Made by a program: the position numbers and the translations under genes | Notes under the pieces: generated by a model | Databases searched by the model: none | What the model was told of the DNA's origin: nothing | The model's input: only the letters and a program-made list of their open reading frames with translations | DNA from: CAYPLH01 sp964411505 | GTDB lineage: Bacteria; Bacillota; Clostridia; CAYPLH01; DUMO01 | DNA length: 64,000 nucleotides | Direction of reading: 5' to 3' | NCBI GenBank assembly: GCA_964411505.1 | Contig: CAYPLH010000011.1 | Span: 1 to 64,000, forward strand | In this document: positions 9,005 through 16,648 of the stretch, piece by piece | Layout of the letters: each line of letters opens with the position of its first letter | Position numbering within the stretch: the first letter of the stretch is position 1

Positions 9005-9743
9005 CTTCCTTCCTGCTGCTGTTTATTAACTCCATTATCTGGTAATATCTTTTCTGCCTGTGATATAGGTTATCCAATCTTTCGTAAAGTTCATTTTTAG
9101 GTATAATCCTGAGCTCCTTGGTATTGTCATATACCAACCTTTGATCCGAAAGGGGACGCAATGCTTCATGAATAAATGAATACCTGGTTCCTTTTGTATT
9201 AACCACATCTATCTGCCCGTTTACTCTGTTTTCCTTATATAATGAGAACTCATTTATCCAAAGATCATAGATTTGGTCTAAAGCTATCCGCCATTCCTTT
9301 GAAAAACTTTCCTCTTCTCCTTGTCTCTTTTTCCACGATTCCAGCGTTTTAGTTACAATATCTTCAAGTTTAGCATAGGAAACGCCTTCTTCCTCCCACC
9401 GGATTCTCACATGGCTTTCCTTGTCCACCTCGGACAGGTAAATGCATATAATAATATTAGCAAGATAAAAATGTTTCTTCCTTTCAAGTCCACTGTACTT
9501 GTCCTTCATTTGTGTATAAGAGTTTGCAAAGTGGCTGCCTCTCGGGCTGCTTGTTATGTGAATGTTTTCCCTTGTTTCAAAAACTCTTAACCCACCTTCA
9601 TGGGCTATGGTCCGGACTATTTCCCTTATTTCAATACTGTTATAATAGTCTTGTGACAGTGGTTCGTCGGCTGCTAGTACTTTATTTTTTAGAAGTTCGA
9701 AAAACACCTGTGCTCCTTTTTGCACTTGCTCTGTAACATACAT
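8985..9743 (-). CDS. jetB: Wadjet JetB (DUF6063-like, KITE-type subunit)
   Basis: 252 residues with start ATG 9743 behind AGGGGG. The text (DEPLSQDYYNSIEIREIVRTIAHEGGLRVFE, then a long helical middle and ALRPLSDQRLVYDNTKELRIIPKNELYERL) fits the small winged-helix partner that sits on the SMC head, comparable to MukE. It lies between jetA and jetC and overlaps jetC by 20 bp. The family assignment rests on position, size and general resemblance to DUF6063 proteins rather than on a catalytic motif. It has no enzymatic role of its own; it links the kleisin JetA to the JetC motor. Confidence 0.8.
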   Translation of the reverse strand: MYVTEQVQKGAQVFFELLKNKVLAADEPLSQDYYNSIEIREIVRTIAHEGGLRVFETRENIHITSSPRGSHFANSYTQMKDKYSGLERKKHFYLANIIICIYLSEVDKESHVRIRWEEEGVSYAKLEDIVTKTLESWKKRQGEEESFSKEWRIALDQIYDLWINEFSLYKENRVNGQIDVVNTKGTRYSFIHEALRPLSDQRLVYDNTKELRIIPKNELYERLDNLYHRQKRYYQIMELINSSRKEDDNASN

Positions 9744-9756
9744 GAAAAAACCCCCT

Positions 9757-9803
9757 GGTACCGGGCCCTACCCGATCTCGTCAAATTAAATTGAGTTAAA
9801 TTA
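9757..9803. repeat. Leader motif shared with murG (copy 2)
   Basis: On the minus strand a TCGGGT-aggg-CCCGGTACC block lies immediately before the jetB ribosome site. It matches the block at 4365-4410 before murG in position and in most of its 3' bases. Being inside the jet operon (between jetA and jetB), it could be an internal promoter region, an mRNA processing hairpin or simply a dispersed repeat. Confidence 0.5.
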
Positions 9804-9826
9804 CTAATAAATACTTGGCTATAATA

Positions 9827-11314
9827 TTATTGTATGCTAATTACATAAGGTGACATAGATACCTCGTCCCACTTAATACCTTCCTTATCTTCTTCTAAAT
9901 ATGAATAAACAGTTTTGCCTTCTAGTATTTTAAACCTTTCGTCTTTGCGACACAAACGTGAGTAAAGTTCAAGTCTTTCATCAACGCCTCCCACCATATC
10001 GTATCTTGAAGTCAATACTACCTCAGTTATAGAAAGCATCATGAGCATATCGATGTTTTCTTTCTGGGTAAGCCATTTTCTTTTCACAGCTTGATCTAGG
10101 TTATTAAGATCAGAAACCTTAAAACATCCGGTATTTATAATGCTTGCAAAAATTTCTTCATACAATTCTACAAGCAGATCCCAGTCTACACCCTTCTCCT
10201 CCCAAGTTTCTTCTTCAATATCATATGCATAATTTTCTACTTGATCTGTTTTCCTTATGGAAGTAACCTGCATTTCCCATGCCCAGTCTAGTGGATACAT
10301 AAACTCAATATCCGGAGAAAATAATGGATTGATTATATCTTCCAGTAAATCAAAGCTTTGCAACCCATATTTGACAATGGTATTTTGCCAAATGTCTTTT
10401 TTGAATGAGAGGCTTGATGTCCTCCAGAAGCTTTCGGGATATTTGACACGCATTTCTACTTCCAATGCCATGTTTTCCATTACAATCCGTGCCAGCTCAT
10501 TGTGAAGCATTCTTGCCCTTTCCAGGTTCTCAAAAACCGACTCCGCATCCAGTCTCTGTTCTTCAGGAAAAGTATGTAACCTGTTTCTCCAGCTGAACAT
10601 ATCTATAAAAACTTTTTGTTCTTCTTCAAATTGTTGTTTTATATCTTCTTCGCTTTTTTGCCTGCTTCTTCTTTTATCAAAAAATATAACCTGAGGATTT
10701 CTTATTACGTCCTCTTTGTAGTCCTTCTCCCTTCGTATGAGTGTTCTTACTCTCGCAATAAGGTTGTCAATACTACTTTCAGCTTTATTGAAGTTGCCTG
10801 ATTTTATCAACTGAAGAGTATAAAACTGCTCTATGTCAAACCCGAACTCTTCTAAGATTTCACGGGTTATAAAAATTGTTTCCTGAGCTGTTTCGGTAAG
10901 CATATATACAGTTGAACCACCGCTTTCCCATTGGGAAAGCTCCCTGTCTTCCTTCAGATACTTGTATTTAATCTCTTCATGCTGACCGGTAATTTCATTA
11001 TATATACTACACGAGAAAGGCTCCTGCCTTGCAGGATCCCTATACCATAGGACACCATCTGCTATTCTTTCGGAAACCTCGCTATCAGGATTTAAGCCCA
11101 GTTCTCTCATTGCCTCCTGAGTCATAAAAATAATGTCTGCTCTAGCTCTGTCAGGATTTTCGGTAATTTCTCTTCTGAAAACTTTAAGGAGTAGCAAAAA
11201 GCATATCTCATGCACATACTCCTGAAATTCTCCGACATCCATTCCTGTACCAAGCAGGCGGATTGCTTGTATTTTTTTCATCCTATCAAAAAATCCATTT
11301 AATTCCTGATCCAT
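9827..11314 (-). CDS. jetA: Wadjet JetA (DUF5716-like, kleisin-type subunit)
   Basis: 495 residues starting at ATG 11314 behind AGGTG. The N-terminal third is helical and winged-helix-like (VGEFQEYVHEICFLLLLKVFRREI), followed by YMLTETAQETIFITREILEEFGFDIEQFY, a motif-like stretch I associate with JetA of the DUF5716 type, and a long charged helix (IRREKDYKEDVIRNP). This is the expected shape of a kleisin bridging the two JetC heads, comparable to MukF. It precedes jetB by 83 bp in the order jetD-jetA-jetB-jetC. The JetA/JetB families point to a type II Wadjet system, but I give the subtype only moderate weight. Confidence 0.82.
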   Translation of the reverse strand: MDQELNGFFDRMKKIQAIRLLGTGMDVGEFQEYVHEICFLLLLKVFRREITENPDRARADIIFMTQEAMRELGLNPDSEVSERIADGVLWYRDPARQEPFSCSIYNEITGQHEEIKYKYLKEDRELSQWESGGSTVYMLTETAQETIFITREILEEFGFDIEQFYTLQLIKSGNFNKAESSIDNLIARVRTLIRREKDYKEDVIRNPQVIFFDKRRSRQKSEEDIKQQFEEEQKVFIDMFSWRNRLHTFPEEQRLDAESVFENLERARMLHNELARIVMENMALEVEMRVKYPESFWRTSSLSFKKDIWQNTIVKYGLQSFDLLEDIINPLFSPDIEFMYPLDWAWEMQVTSIRKTDQVENYAYDIEEETWEEKGVDWDLLVELYEEIFASIINTGCFKVSDLNNLDQAVKRKWLTQKENIDMLMMLSITEVVLTSRYDMVGGVDERLELYSRLCRKDERFKILEGKTVYSYLEEDKEGIKWDEVSMSPYVISIQ

Positions 11315-11442
11315 TTGTTCACCTGTATTTGATAAAAAAGGTACTTGCAGTACTTATTACATATGTCTGCGGACGTTTTATTAGACTGGAGGATATAATC
11401 GCTAATCCACATCGCACTGTTTCCATTATGATAATGCAAAAG

Positions 11443-12510
11443 TTAACGCTGTAATTTTAGTTTCATTGTCTCAAAAGTCAGAAGCTCCTGTGGAATCCTT
11501 TTCCTCTCCATCCATAATTGCTCGATTCTATTACTTAAGTACTGTTTATTGTTTCTTTCAAATTCGTCAATAATAAATTTGAGTATATTTATATTCGTGC
11601 TTTGCATTATATCACCGATCGGGTAACTCTTTCCACTGTTTAAAAGGTGTTCATAGCACGGAATAAAAAGCCTTATGTCTATATCTGAATATTTTTCTCT
11701 AAGAGCCTTATATATTAACCAGCCTTCAGGGTCAACATCTCCAAAATATCTGATTTTGCACCTTGAGATATCGGTGATTTCGTTTAGGAACTCAAGACTT
11801 TTTACTATTCTCTTTCCATCACCAAATATTACAAGATCGGGAATAAAACCAAAAATATCAATTCCCTCTTCAGTACATCTTTTAAACGAAAAAAAAGTTG
11901 AATGGTTTTCAAGGATAACAACACCTTCCGGAAGTTTTCCAGATGTCCAGTAGGAAAACATTTGTCCGTACTTTTTCATTTTGAGGTCTTCAAATGAAAG
12001 GCTTAATCGGGTAAGCACCTTTTTGTTTTCAGTAGAAAGAAACTTCTCATTGCCAAAAAGCTCCAAGCTTCTTTCTTCACAACTCGCCCATTCTCTGTTT
12101 TCAGCTTGCTCTAAGAAGTTATATATATTAATAATATATTCTTTTTCCTCATCAGTTTGCCAATCATGGTTTCTGATATAACCTGACATATCTAGGTGAT
12201 CAGAAACCTGCATTATAAATGATGCTGACCATCCAGCTATTAAAGGTCTGTCCACGATACCCCATCGGCTTTTTAAAGAAGGGTTCATGCCGTTATAAAA
12301 AGATGCGATTACAGGCTTAATTATACCTTCACTATTTAGCTGAACAACAGCTCCATAGAAAGCACTATAGCCTCCAAGCGTAGAATATTTGCTATTACCC
12401 CCGGACTTTCTTATTACACATTGTTCAATATCAGTGATTTCAAATCTTTTTTTCCCGCGTTCCCGTATATTACAAATACAACTTTCTAAGTGTTTTTTTA
12501 TTAAGCCCAT
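11443..12510 (-). CDS. jetD: Wadjet JetD, Toprim-type nuclease subunit (DUF2220)
   Basis: 355 residues from ATG 12510; a longer TTG start at 12525 is possible. The C-terminal half holds the Toprim fold: glutamate E201 in VVILENHST, LVIFGDGKRIVKSL, and the metal-binding DxD in RYFGDVDPEGW (D258, D260), with RIPQELL close to the C terminus, which is typical of DUF2220. In Wadjet, JetD cuts plasmid DNA after loop extrusion by JetABC and resembles topoisomerase VI subunit A. The N-terminal part is a winged-helix arm. It is the first gene of the minus-strand operon, 128 bp before jetA. All predicted catalytic acids are present, so it looks functional. Confidence 0.9.
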   Translation of the reverse strand: MGLIKKHLESCICNIRERGKKRFEITDIEQCVIRKSGGNSKYSTLGGYSAFYGAVVQLNSEGIIKPVIASFYNGMNPSLKSRWGIVDRPLIAGWSASFIMQVSDHLDMSGYIRNHDWQTDEEKEYIINIYNFLEQAENREWASCEERSLELFGNEKFLSTENKKVLTRLSLSFEDLKMKKYGQMFSYWTSGKLPEGVVILENHSTFFSFKRCTEEGIDIFGFIPDLVIFGDGKRIVKSLEFLNEITDISRCKIRYFGDVDPEGWLIYKALREKYSDIDIRLFIPCYEHLLNSGKSYPIGDIMQSTNINILKFIIDEFERNNKQYLSNRIEQLWMERKRIPQELLTFETMKLKLQR

Positions 12511-12547
12511 TGCACCCACTCGCAAAATTTAATAACATTATTAGATG

Positions 12548-12631
12548 ATAATATGATAATTATCACCCTGAAAGTCACAAAGCGACTTTCAGCTGATGCC
12601 TTCTAACGGAAGGCTAGATAATCATATTATA
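12548..12631. repeat. Small inverted-repeat element with two internal hairpins
   Basis: Outer arms ATAATATGATAATTATC (12548-12564) and GATAATCATATTAT (12617-12630) pair with a few bulges. Inside are two further perfect stems, CTGAAAGTC/GACTTTCAG (12568-12576 with 12584-12592) and GCCTTC/GAAGGC (12598-12603 with 12609-12614). It is the most elaborate member of the family also seen at 591-641. It lies 38 bp upstream of jetD, probably in the Wadjet promoter region. Confidence 0.6.
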
Positions 12632-12690
12632 AACTAAAAATTGAGTGGTTTCAAAAAAATTATAATGATAAGTTCAATCCTCTTTTTTTA

Positions 12691-12841
12691 TTGTCTAGGA
12701 AAGTATACTTTGCTAGACAATGGGGATTGCAAAGGGGCTTCCCCTTTGCTGCTTTAAGGAGGGTGCTCAAGGATGCGGAGCATCCGTCGAAGGGAACCAT
12801 AAGGTTCCCTAGCGGAAAAAAGTGGCGAAGCCACCTTTTTT
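12691..12841 (-). repeat. Hairpin-chain repeat family I, full copy A (reverse orientation)
   Basis: Read on the minus strand, this 150-bp block is nearly identical to 55301-55450. It is a chain of five stems: a terminator-like AAAGGTGGC-ttc-GCCACTTTT stem, AGGGAACC-ttat-GGTTCCCT, GGATGC-tcc-GCATCC, CAAAGGGG/CCCCTTTG, and a 30-bp palindrome at 12691-12720 whose arms begin TTGTCTAG, with one mismatch. It codes for nothing. It sits between the Wadjet operon and the riboswitch-controlled gene. The near identity of two copies 43 kb apart indicates recent spread or strong constraint. Confidence 0.8.
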
Positions 12842-12911
12842 ATACAACATGATAGTAAATATCTCCACTCTATAGTTTAAAAGTGAACTTATGTCGCATT
12901 CTTTAGCACTT

Positions 12912-12940
12912 TTTACAGGTTTACATATTACCCATATTAT
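12912..12940 (+). promoter_or_regulatory. Sigma-A type promoter of the c-di-AMP riboswitch transcript
   Basis: TTTACA (12912-12917) and TATTAT (12935-12940) are separated by 17 bp. Initiation about 7 nt later would place the transcript start just before the riboswitch aptamer. Confidence 0.65.
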
Positions 12941-12954
12941 TGTAAACTAAAAAC

Positions 12955-13062
12955 CAAGTCGAGTCTTCAAATGTGAAGAATGGGGGATATATATTTTTGG
13001 GGTGAAGCTTTATTTTAAGCGGGATTGCTCTATCCTAACCCGTCAACTAACCTCGTAGACTA
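12955..13062 (+). promoter_or_regulatory. c-di-AMP riboswitch (ydaO/yuaA family)
   Basis: The segment carries the conserved blocks of the ydaO aptamer in order: a closing strand AGTCGAG (12957-12963), GGGGGA, TTGGGGTGAA, a GGGATTGCTCTATCC hairpin region, and the diagnostic 3' block AACCCGTCAACTAACCTCGTAGACT (13037-13061, shown as separate parts ACCCGTCA and CTAACCTCGTAG), whose GACT end pairs with the AGTC at 12957. The class binds c-di-AMP and usually switches off cell wall and osmolyte genes. The ribosome site of the next gene (GAGGGGG, about 13069) follows within 10 nt, so control may be at translation; no clear separate terminator is visible. Confidence 0.87.
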
Positions 13063-13081
13063 TAAAAAGAGGGGGATTTTT

Positions 13082-13897
13082 GTGTTACATAGGTGTAAGT
13101 TTATTGTGTCAACTGCTCTAGTTATATTGGCAGTTTTATTACCTGTCAATTCGGTCTTTGCGTACAGCACTCTTTTAAAGCAAGGTCAAAGAAGCTCTGA
13201 GATCTACAGTTTGCAGCAGGATCTCAAAAAAATTGGTTATTTCAATGTTAACCCTACTGGATATTTCGGAACTATCACAAAAGCAGCAGTTATTAATTTA
13301 CAAAGGGATTATAACCTAATGGTAGATGGTATTGTAGGTTCCCAAACTACAGGACAGATTCAAAGGCTTTTAAGAAGTTCTTCTGAGGTCTCAAGAGGGG
13401 GAACTTCGGACAGTGCATCGAAAAGTCCTGTAGAGCTGTTATCTTGGTTTGGTAACGTGGAACACATATTTTATATCGGCGCAGTAGCTAAAATTACTGA
13501 TGTCGATTCAGGTTCTACATTTTATGCAAAACGTACTTATGGCTATAACCATGCGGATATTGAGCCGTTGACTGCATCTGATTCCCAGATAATAATGCAG
13601 TTTAATGGTGGTTGGAGTTGGGCTCGTAGAGCTGTTATAGTTGAAGTAAGCGGTAGAAGAATAGCTGGTTCACTGGCTGCAATGCCTCATGCTGGCAGAG
13701 ATGATAAACCTGCTAATGCTATGGTTTATAACCGCAGCCTAGGTTATGGATATGGTGCAAATCTTGATGCTGTTAAAGGAAATAATATTGACGGCGTACT
13801 TGATCTTCACTTTCACCAAAGTAAAACACATGGTTCCAACCGAGTGAATAGTGATCACCAGCAAATGGTTCAAAAAGCATATAATTCCGACAAGTAG
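13082..13897 (+). CDS. Exported peptidoglycan-binding protein under c-di-AMP control
   Basis: 271 residues from GTG 13082, chosen because GAGGGGG lies 7-8 nt upstream and the first 27 residues then form a clean signal peptide ending VNSVFAYS. Residues about 30-95 are a PG_binding_1 domain (LKQGQRSSEIYSLQQDLKKIGYF...GYFGTITKAAVINLQRDYNL.VDGIVG). A Ser/Gly-rich linker leads to a 140-residue C-terminal domain (TFYAKRTYGYNHADIEPLTASDSQIIMQFNGGWSWARRAVIVE...GVLDLHFHQSKTHGS) that I recognise only as a clostridial domain of unknown activity; its HxH and Asp residues could form a metal site. The riboswitch fits a role in cell wall remodelling or osmotic response. Confidence 0.85.
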   Translation: MLHRCKFIVSTALVILAVLLPVNSVFAYSTLLKQGQRSSEIYSLQQDLKKIGYFNVNPTGYFGTITKAAVINLQRDYNLMVDGIVGSQTTGQIQRLLRSSSEVSRGGTSDSASKSPVELLSWFGNVEHIFYIGAVAKITDVDSGSTFYAKRTYGYNHADIEPLTASDSQIIMQFNGGWSWARRAVIVEVSGRRIAGSLAAMPHAGRDDKPANAMVYNRSLGYGYGANLDAVKGNNIDGVLDLHFHQSKTHGSNRVNSDHQQMVQKAYNSDK

Positions 13898-14022
13898 GCA
13901 GAAATAAAGAAAGGTAAATAGTAAGTAAGGTCAAACAGAGTGCTGTATTGTAGTATATTGCAGATGTTGAATTTGCACATGTGCAATGGAGAAGACTAAA
14001 CACTTAAAAGAATTCACAAAGA

Positions 14023-14065
14023 GGGTTCAAGGAAAATCTGAATTTAAATTTTCTTGAACCCTTTT
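14023..14065 (+). terminator. Rho-independent terminator
   Basis: GGGTTCAAGGAAAAT (14023-14037) pairs with ATTTTCTTGAACCC (14048-14061), with one bulge, and is followed by TTTTATTAT. It lies between the convergent peptidoglycan-binding and CapA genes. Confidence 0.85.
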
Positions 14066-14085
14066 ATTATATGAATTACTTATCC

Positions 14086-15363
14086 TTAATCGGTGGACAA
14101 AGAGCGTTCATAGTTTGTCATAACATCCATAGTATTTTTATACGAACCAAGAACCTTTTCACGATTGTTGTCATTTATAAAGCTCTCATCTAAAGTATCA
14201 TCCGGGATAGGAATAATCCGGTATCGGAGCTTACCACTTTCGTAAAACTTATCTACCCATGTAGGAATATGTTCAACCTTTTTAAGAACAATTCCGTCTG
14301 CATTTGATTTTTTTTCAAACTCAAGTTTTACAATAACACCATCTTCTGTTAAAATCTTATTAGCTCTGCTACCCTGATCCTCTCTTCGAAAATTTGATAA
14401 AAAGTTTCCTATAGAGTAAATCAGGTACCTGTCTTCCCCATCAACGTTCACTATCTCAGATCTTTGTATTACATGGGGATGATACCCAATTACTACATCA
14501 GCACCCCATTCAAATAGTTTTTGTGCTAGTTTTTTCTGCTCTTCGGATGGCTCTCTCATATATTCAATTCCCCAATGCATGCAAACAATAGTTATATCTG
14601 ACTCTATCTCCTTAGATTTTGCAATATCTTCCTTGATCTTATCTTCATCTATCAGGTTCACCATATAGGAAAGTTCTTCTTTGGTTAGTTTCCAATCGTT
14701 ACCGTTAAGACCATAGGTATACACAAGTGTGCTTATTTTGAATCCATTAACCGCAGCAGTTGTAAACCTTTGTCCGTCCTTGTCCCATGTTCCTGTATGC
14801 AGCATATCATAGTCGTGTATCTTTTCGATTGTCCGAAATAGACCGTCTCTTCCTCTGTCAAGGCTGTGATTATTGGCTGTAAGAAGAATATCGACGCCTG
14901 CGTCGGATAATGCCTCAAGCATACTATCTGGCGTATTGAATTCAGGATACCCAGTAAATACTGCCTGCTCGCCTCCTATTGTTGTTTCAAGATTGGCTAT
15001 AGCAAAATCAGCTTCTGAAATATAAGGCTTGACATGCTCAAAAAAACCTTTAAAGTTATAAGCCCCTTCCTCCTCGTCAAAAGCACCTATGAGATTTGAT
15101 TCATGACATATTATGTCTCCTATTGCAACTATCGAGATACTTTCAGGTTCTGCACTTTCATTAATATCAGGAATATTGTCTTCGCTGCTTTCACTTTCAC
15201 CCGCTAACTTTTGGGTGGGCTCTGGTCTTACAATCGGTGTAACAGTAGGATCCGGTTTTGCAGGAACTGATTCACTAGTATTACTCGAATCACTATTGCA
15301 TCCTACAGCCAAAAGCATTACCAGAATAAACAGTATTAGAATCTTCCAAAAGTTCATTTTCAA
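14086..15363 (-). CDS. CapA family lipoprotein (poly-gamma-glutamate synthesis-type phosphoesterase)
   Basis: 425 residues, TTG start at 15363 behind GGAGG. The signal peptide ends in the lipobox LLAVGC, then comes a Ser/Glu/Pro-rich linker to about residue 75. The catalytic part follows the PGA_cap pattern: SIVAIGDIICHESN (metal-binding Asp), ADFAIANLETTIGG, VDILLTANNHSLDRG (the NNHxxD motif), DITIVCMHWGIEYMREPSEEQKKLA and GADVVIGYHPHVIQ. The family is a calcineurin-like metallophosphoesterase. CapA itself serves capsule polymer synthesis or anchoring, but no capBC partners are nearby, so this is a stand-alone surface enzyme of unknown substrate. It is convergent with the upstream gene, with a terminator between them. 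Confidence 0.88.
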   Translation of the reverse strand: MKMNFWKILILFILVMLLAVGCNSDSSNTSESVPAKPDPTVTPIVRPEPTQKLAGESESSEDNIPDINESAEPESISIVAIGDIICHESNLIGAFDEEEGAYNFKGFFEHVKPYISEADFAIANLETTIGGEQAVFTGYPEFNTPDSMLEALSDAGVDILLTANNHSLDRGRDGLFRTIEKIHDYDMLHTGTWDKDGQRFTTAAVNGFKISTLVYTYGLNGNDWKLTKEELSYMVNLIDEDKIKEDIAKSKEIESDITIVCMHWGIEYMREPSEEQKKLAQKLFEWGADVVIGYHPHVIQRSEIVNVDGEDRYLIYSIGNFLSNFRREDQGSRANKILTEDGVIVKLEFEKKSNADGIVLKKVEHIPTWVDKFYESGKLRYRIIPIPDDTLDESFINDNNREKVLGSYKNTMDVMTNYERSLSTD

Positions 15364-15530
15364 AATAATTCCTCCCCTTTATCTATGAACATAAATCTAA
15401 TTTCATGTACAATGATCCATTTTTAACATTATCCTGTTCTTCTTGTTCTTATAGTCAGATTTAATGATATATTTTATGGTTAATGTTTGCAATAGATCTT
15501 TTTAAGAGGCCACATGATAAACTCTATACG

Positions 15531-16451
15531 CTACATTATTGATAAATAACGTTCCCCTGTATCAGGAAGCAAAACAACAACTATTTTTCCTCTGTTTTCT
15601 TCTCTTTGGGCAATCTTTGTCGCTGCAAATGCTGCAGCACCAGAAGAAATTCCAACCAGTAGTCCTTCAGTCCGTGCAAGAGTTCTAGAAGCACACAGTG
15701 CATCATCATTACTGACCTTTATTATTTCATCAATAATATCTATGTTTAATATTTCCGGTATAAATCCTGCACCGATACCCTGGATTTTATGTGGTCCCGG
15801 TTCTCCTCCCGATAATACCGGAGAATCTTCAGGTTCTACAGCAACGATTTTTACTGATGAATTTTTTTGCTTCAATATCTCTCCAACACCAGTTATGGTG
15901 CCCCCGGTGCCGATTCCAGCTACAAATATATCTACTTTTCCTTCTGTATCGTTTATTATTTCCAATCCGGTTGTCTGCCTATGGATCTCAGGATTAGACT
16001 CATTCTCGAACTGTTGCGGTATAAATGAATTGGGAATATCACTAGCCAACTCCTTAGCTTTTGAAATTGCCCCTTTCATCCCTTGAGCACCGGGAGTAAG
16101 AACTAGCTCTGCACCTAGTATTCTAAGAAGATTTCTTCTTTCAACACTCATAGTCTCAGGCATGGTCAGAATGATTCTATAACCTTTTGAAGCTGCCACA
16201 AGAGCAAGTGCAATTCCGGTATTCCCACTTGTAGGCTCAATTATAACAGAGTCTTTTTTCAGTATGCCTCTTTCTTCAGCATCTTTAATCATTGCGTACC
16301 CGATTCTATCTTTGACGCTTCCACCTGGATTAAAATACTCAAGCTTGGCTATAATTCTTGCTTTTATATTATTCAACCTATTATAATTTGAAAGCTCTAA
16401 CATGGGTGTATTTCCTATCAACTCAGTTAACTTTTTTGCTATTCTCTCCAT
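15531..16451 (-). CDS. cysK: Cysteine synthase A (O-acetylserine sulfhydrylase)
   Basis: 306 residues from ATG 16451, which has TGGAGG about 9 nt before it; the ATG at 16466 has no site. Motifs are IGNTPMLELS, the PLP lysine in NPGGSVKDRIGYAMI (about 43), the substrate loop EPTSGNTGIALA, the phosphate-binding VAGIGTGGTITGVG, and PHKIQGIGAGFIPEIL. It makes cysteine from O-acetylserine and sulfide. The next gene upstream on the same strand is an O-acetylhomoserine sulfhydrylase, so the pair forms a sulfur-assimilation locus. A 197-bp gap between them suggests separate transcription. I found no T-box or SAM riboswitch in the leader. Confidence 0.93.
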   Translation of the reverse strand: MERIAKKLTELIGNTPMLELSNYNRLNNIKARIIAKLEYFNPGGSVKDRIGYAMIKDAEERGILKKDSVIIEPTSGNTGIALALVAASKGYRIILTMPETMSVERRNLLRILGAELVLTPGAQGMKGAISKAKELASDIPNSFIPQQFENESNPEIHRQTTGLEIINDTEGKVDIFVAGIGTGGTITGVGEILKQKNSSVKIVAVEPEDSPVLSGGEPGPHKIQGIGAGFIPEILNIDIIDEIIKVSNDDALCASRTLARTEGLLVGISSGAAAFAATKIAQREENRGKIVVVLLPDTGERYLSIM

Positions 16452-16648
16452 CAACAAAACCTCCATTTCGTTTTGGTTAAATTATTTTTGCAACTGTACA
16501 GATTACATTGTTTTATTATCACAATATATTATCTTTAATATTTAACTGTATTTATAAACCATTTGGAACATCTTAATTTAATTTTAAAACATGCAAAATC
16601 TGTCAGTGAATTATAAAAAACTTCTTTACTTATTATAACACTTTTTCT

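Noticed and set aside
13773..14003. Minus-strand ORF of 76 codons at the end of the peptidoglycan-binding gene
   Set aside because: It is antisense to the C-terminal domain of a secure gene and has no ribosome site.
16452..16648. T-box or SAM riboswitch before cysK, and likewise before metY
   Set aside because: The conserved T-box sequence and the SAM aptamer stems could not be found in either leader.
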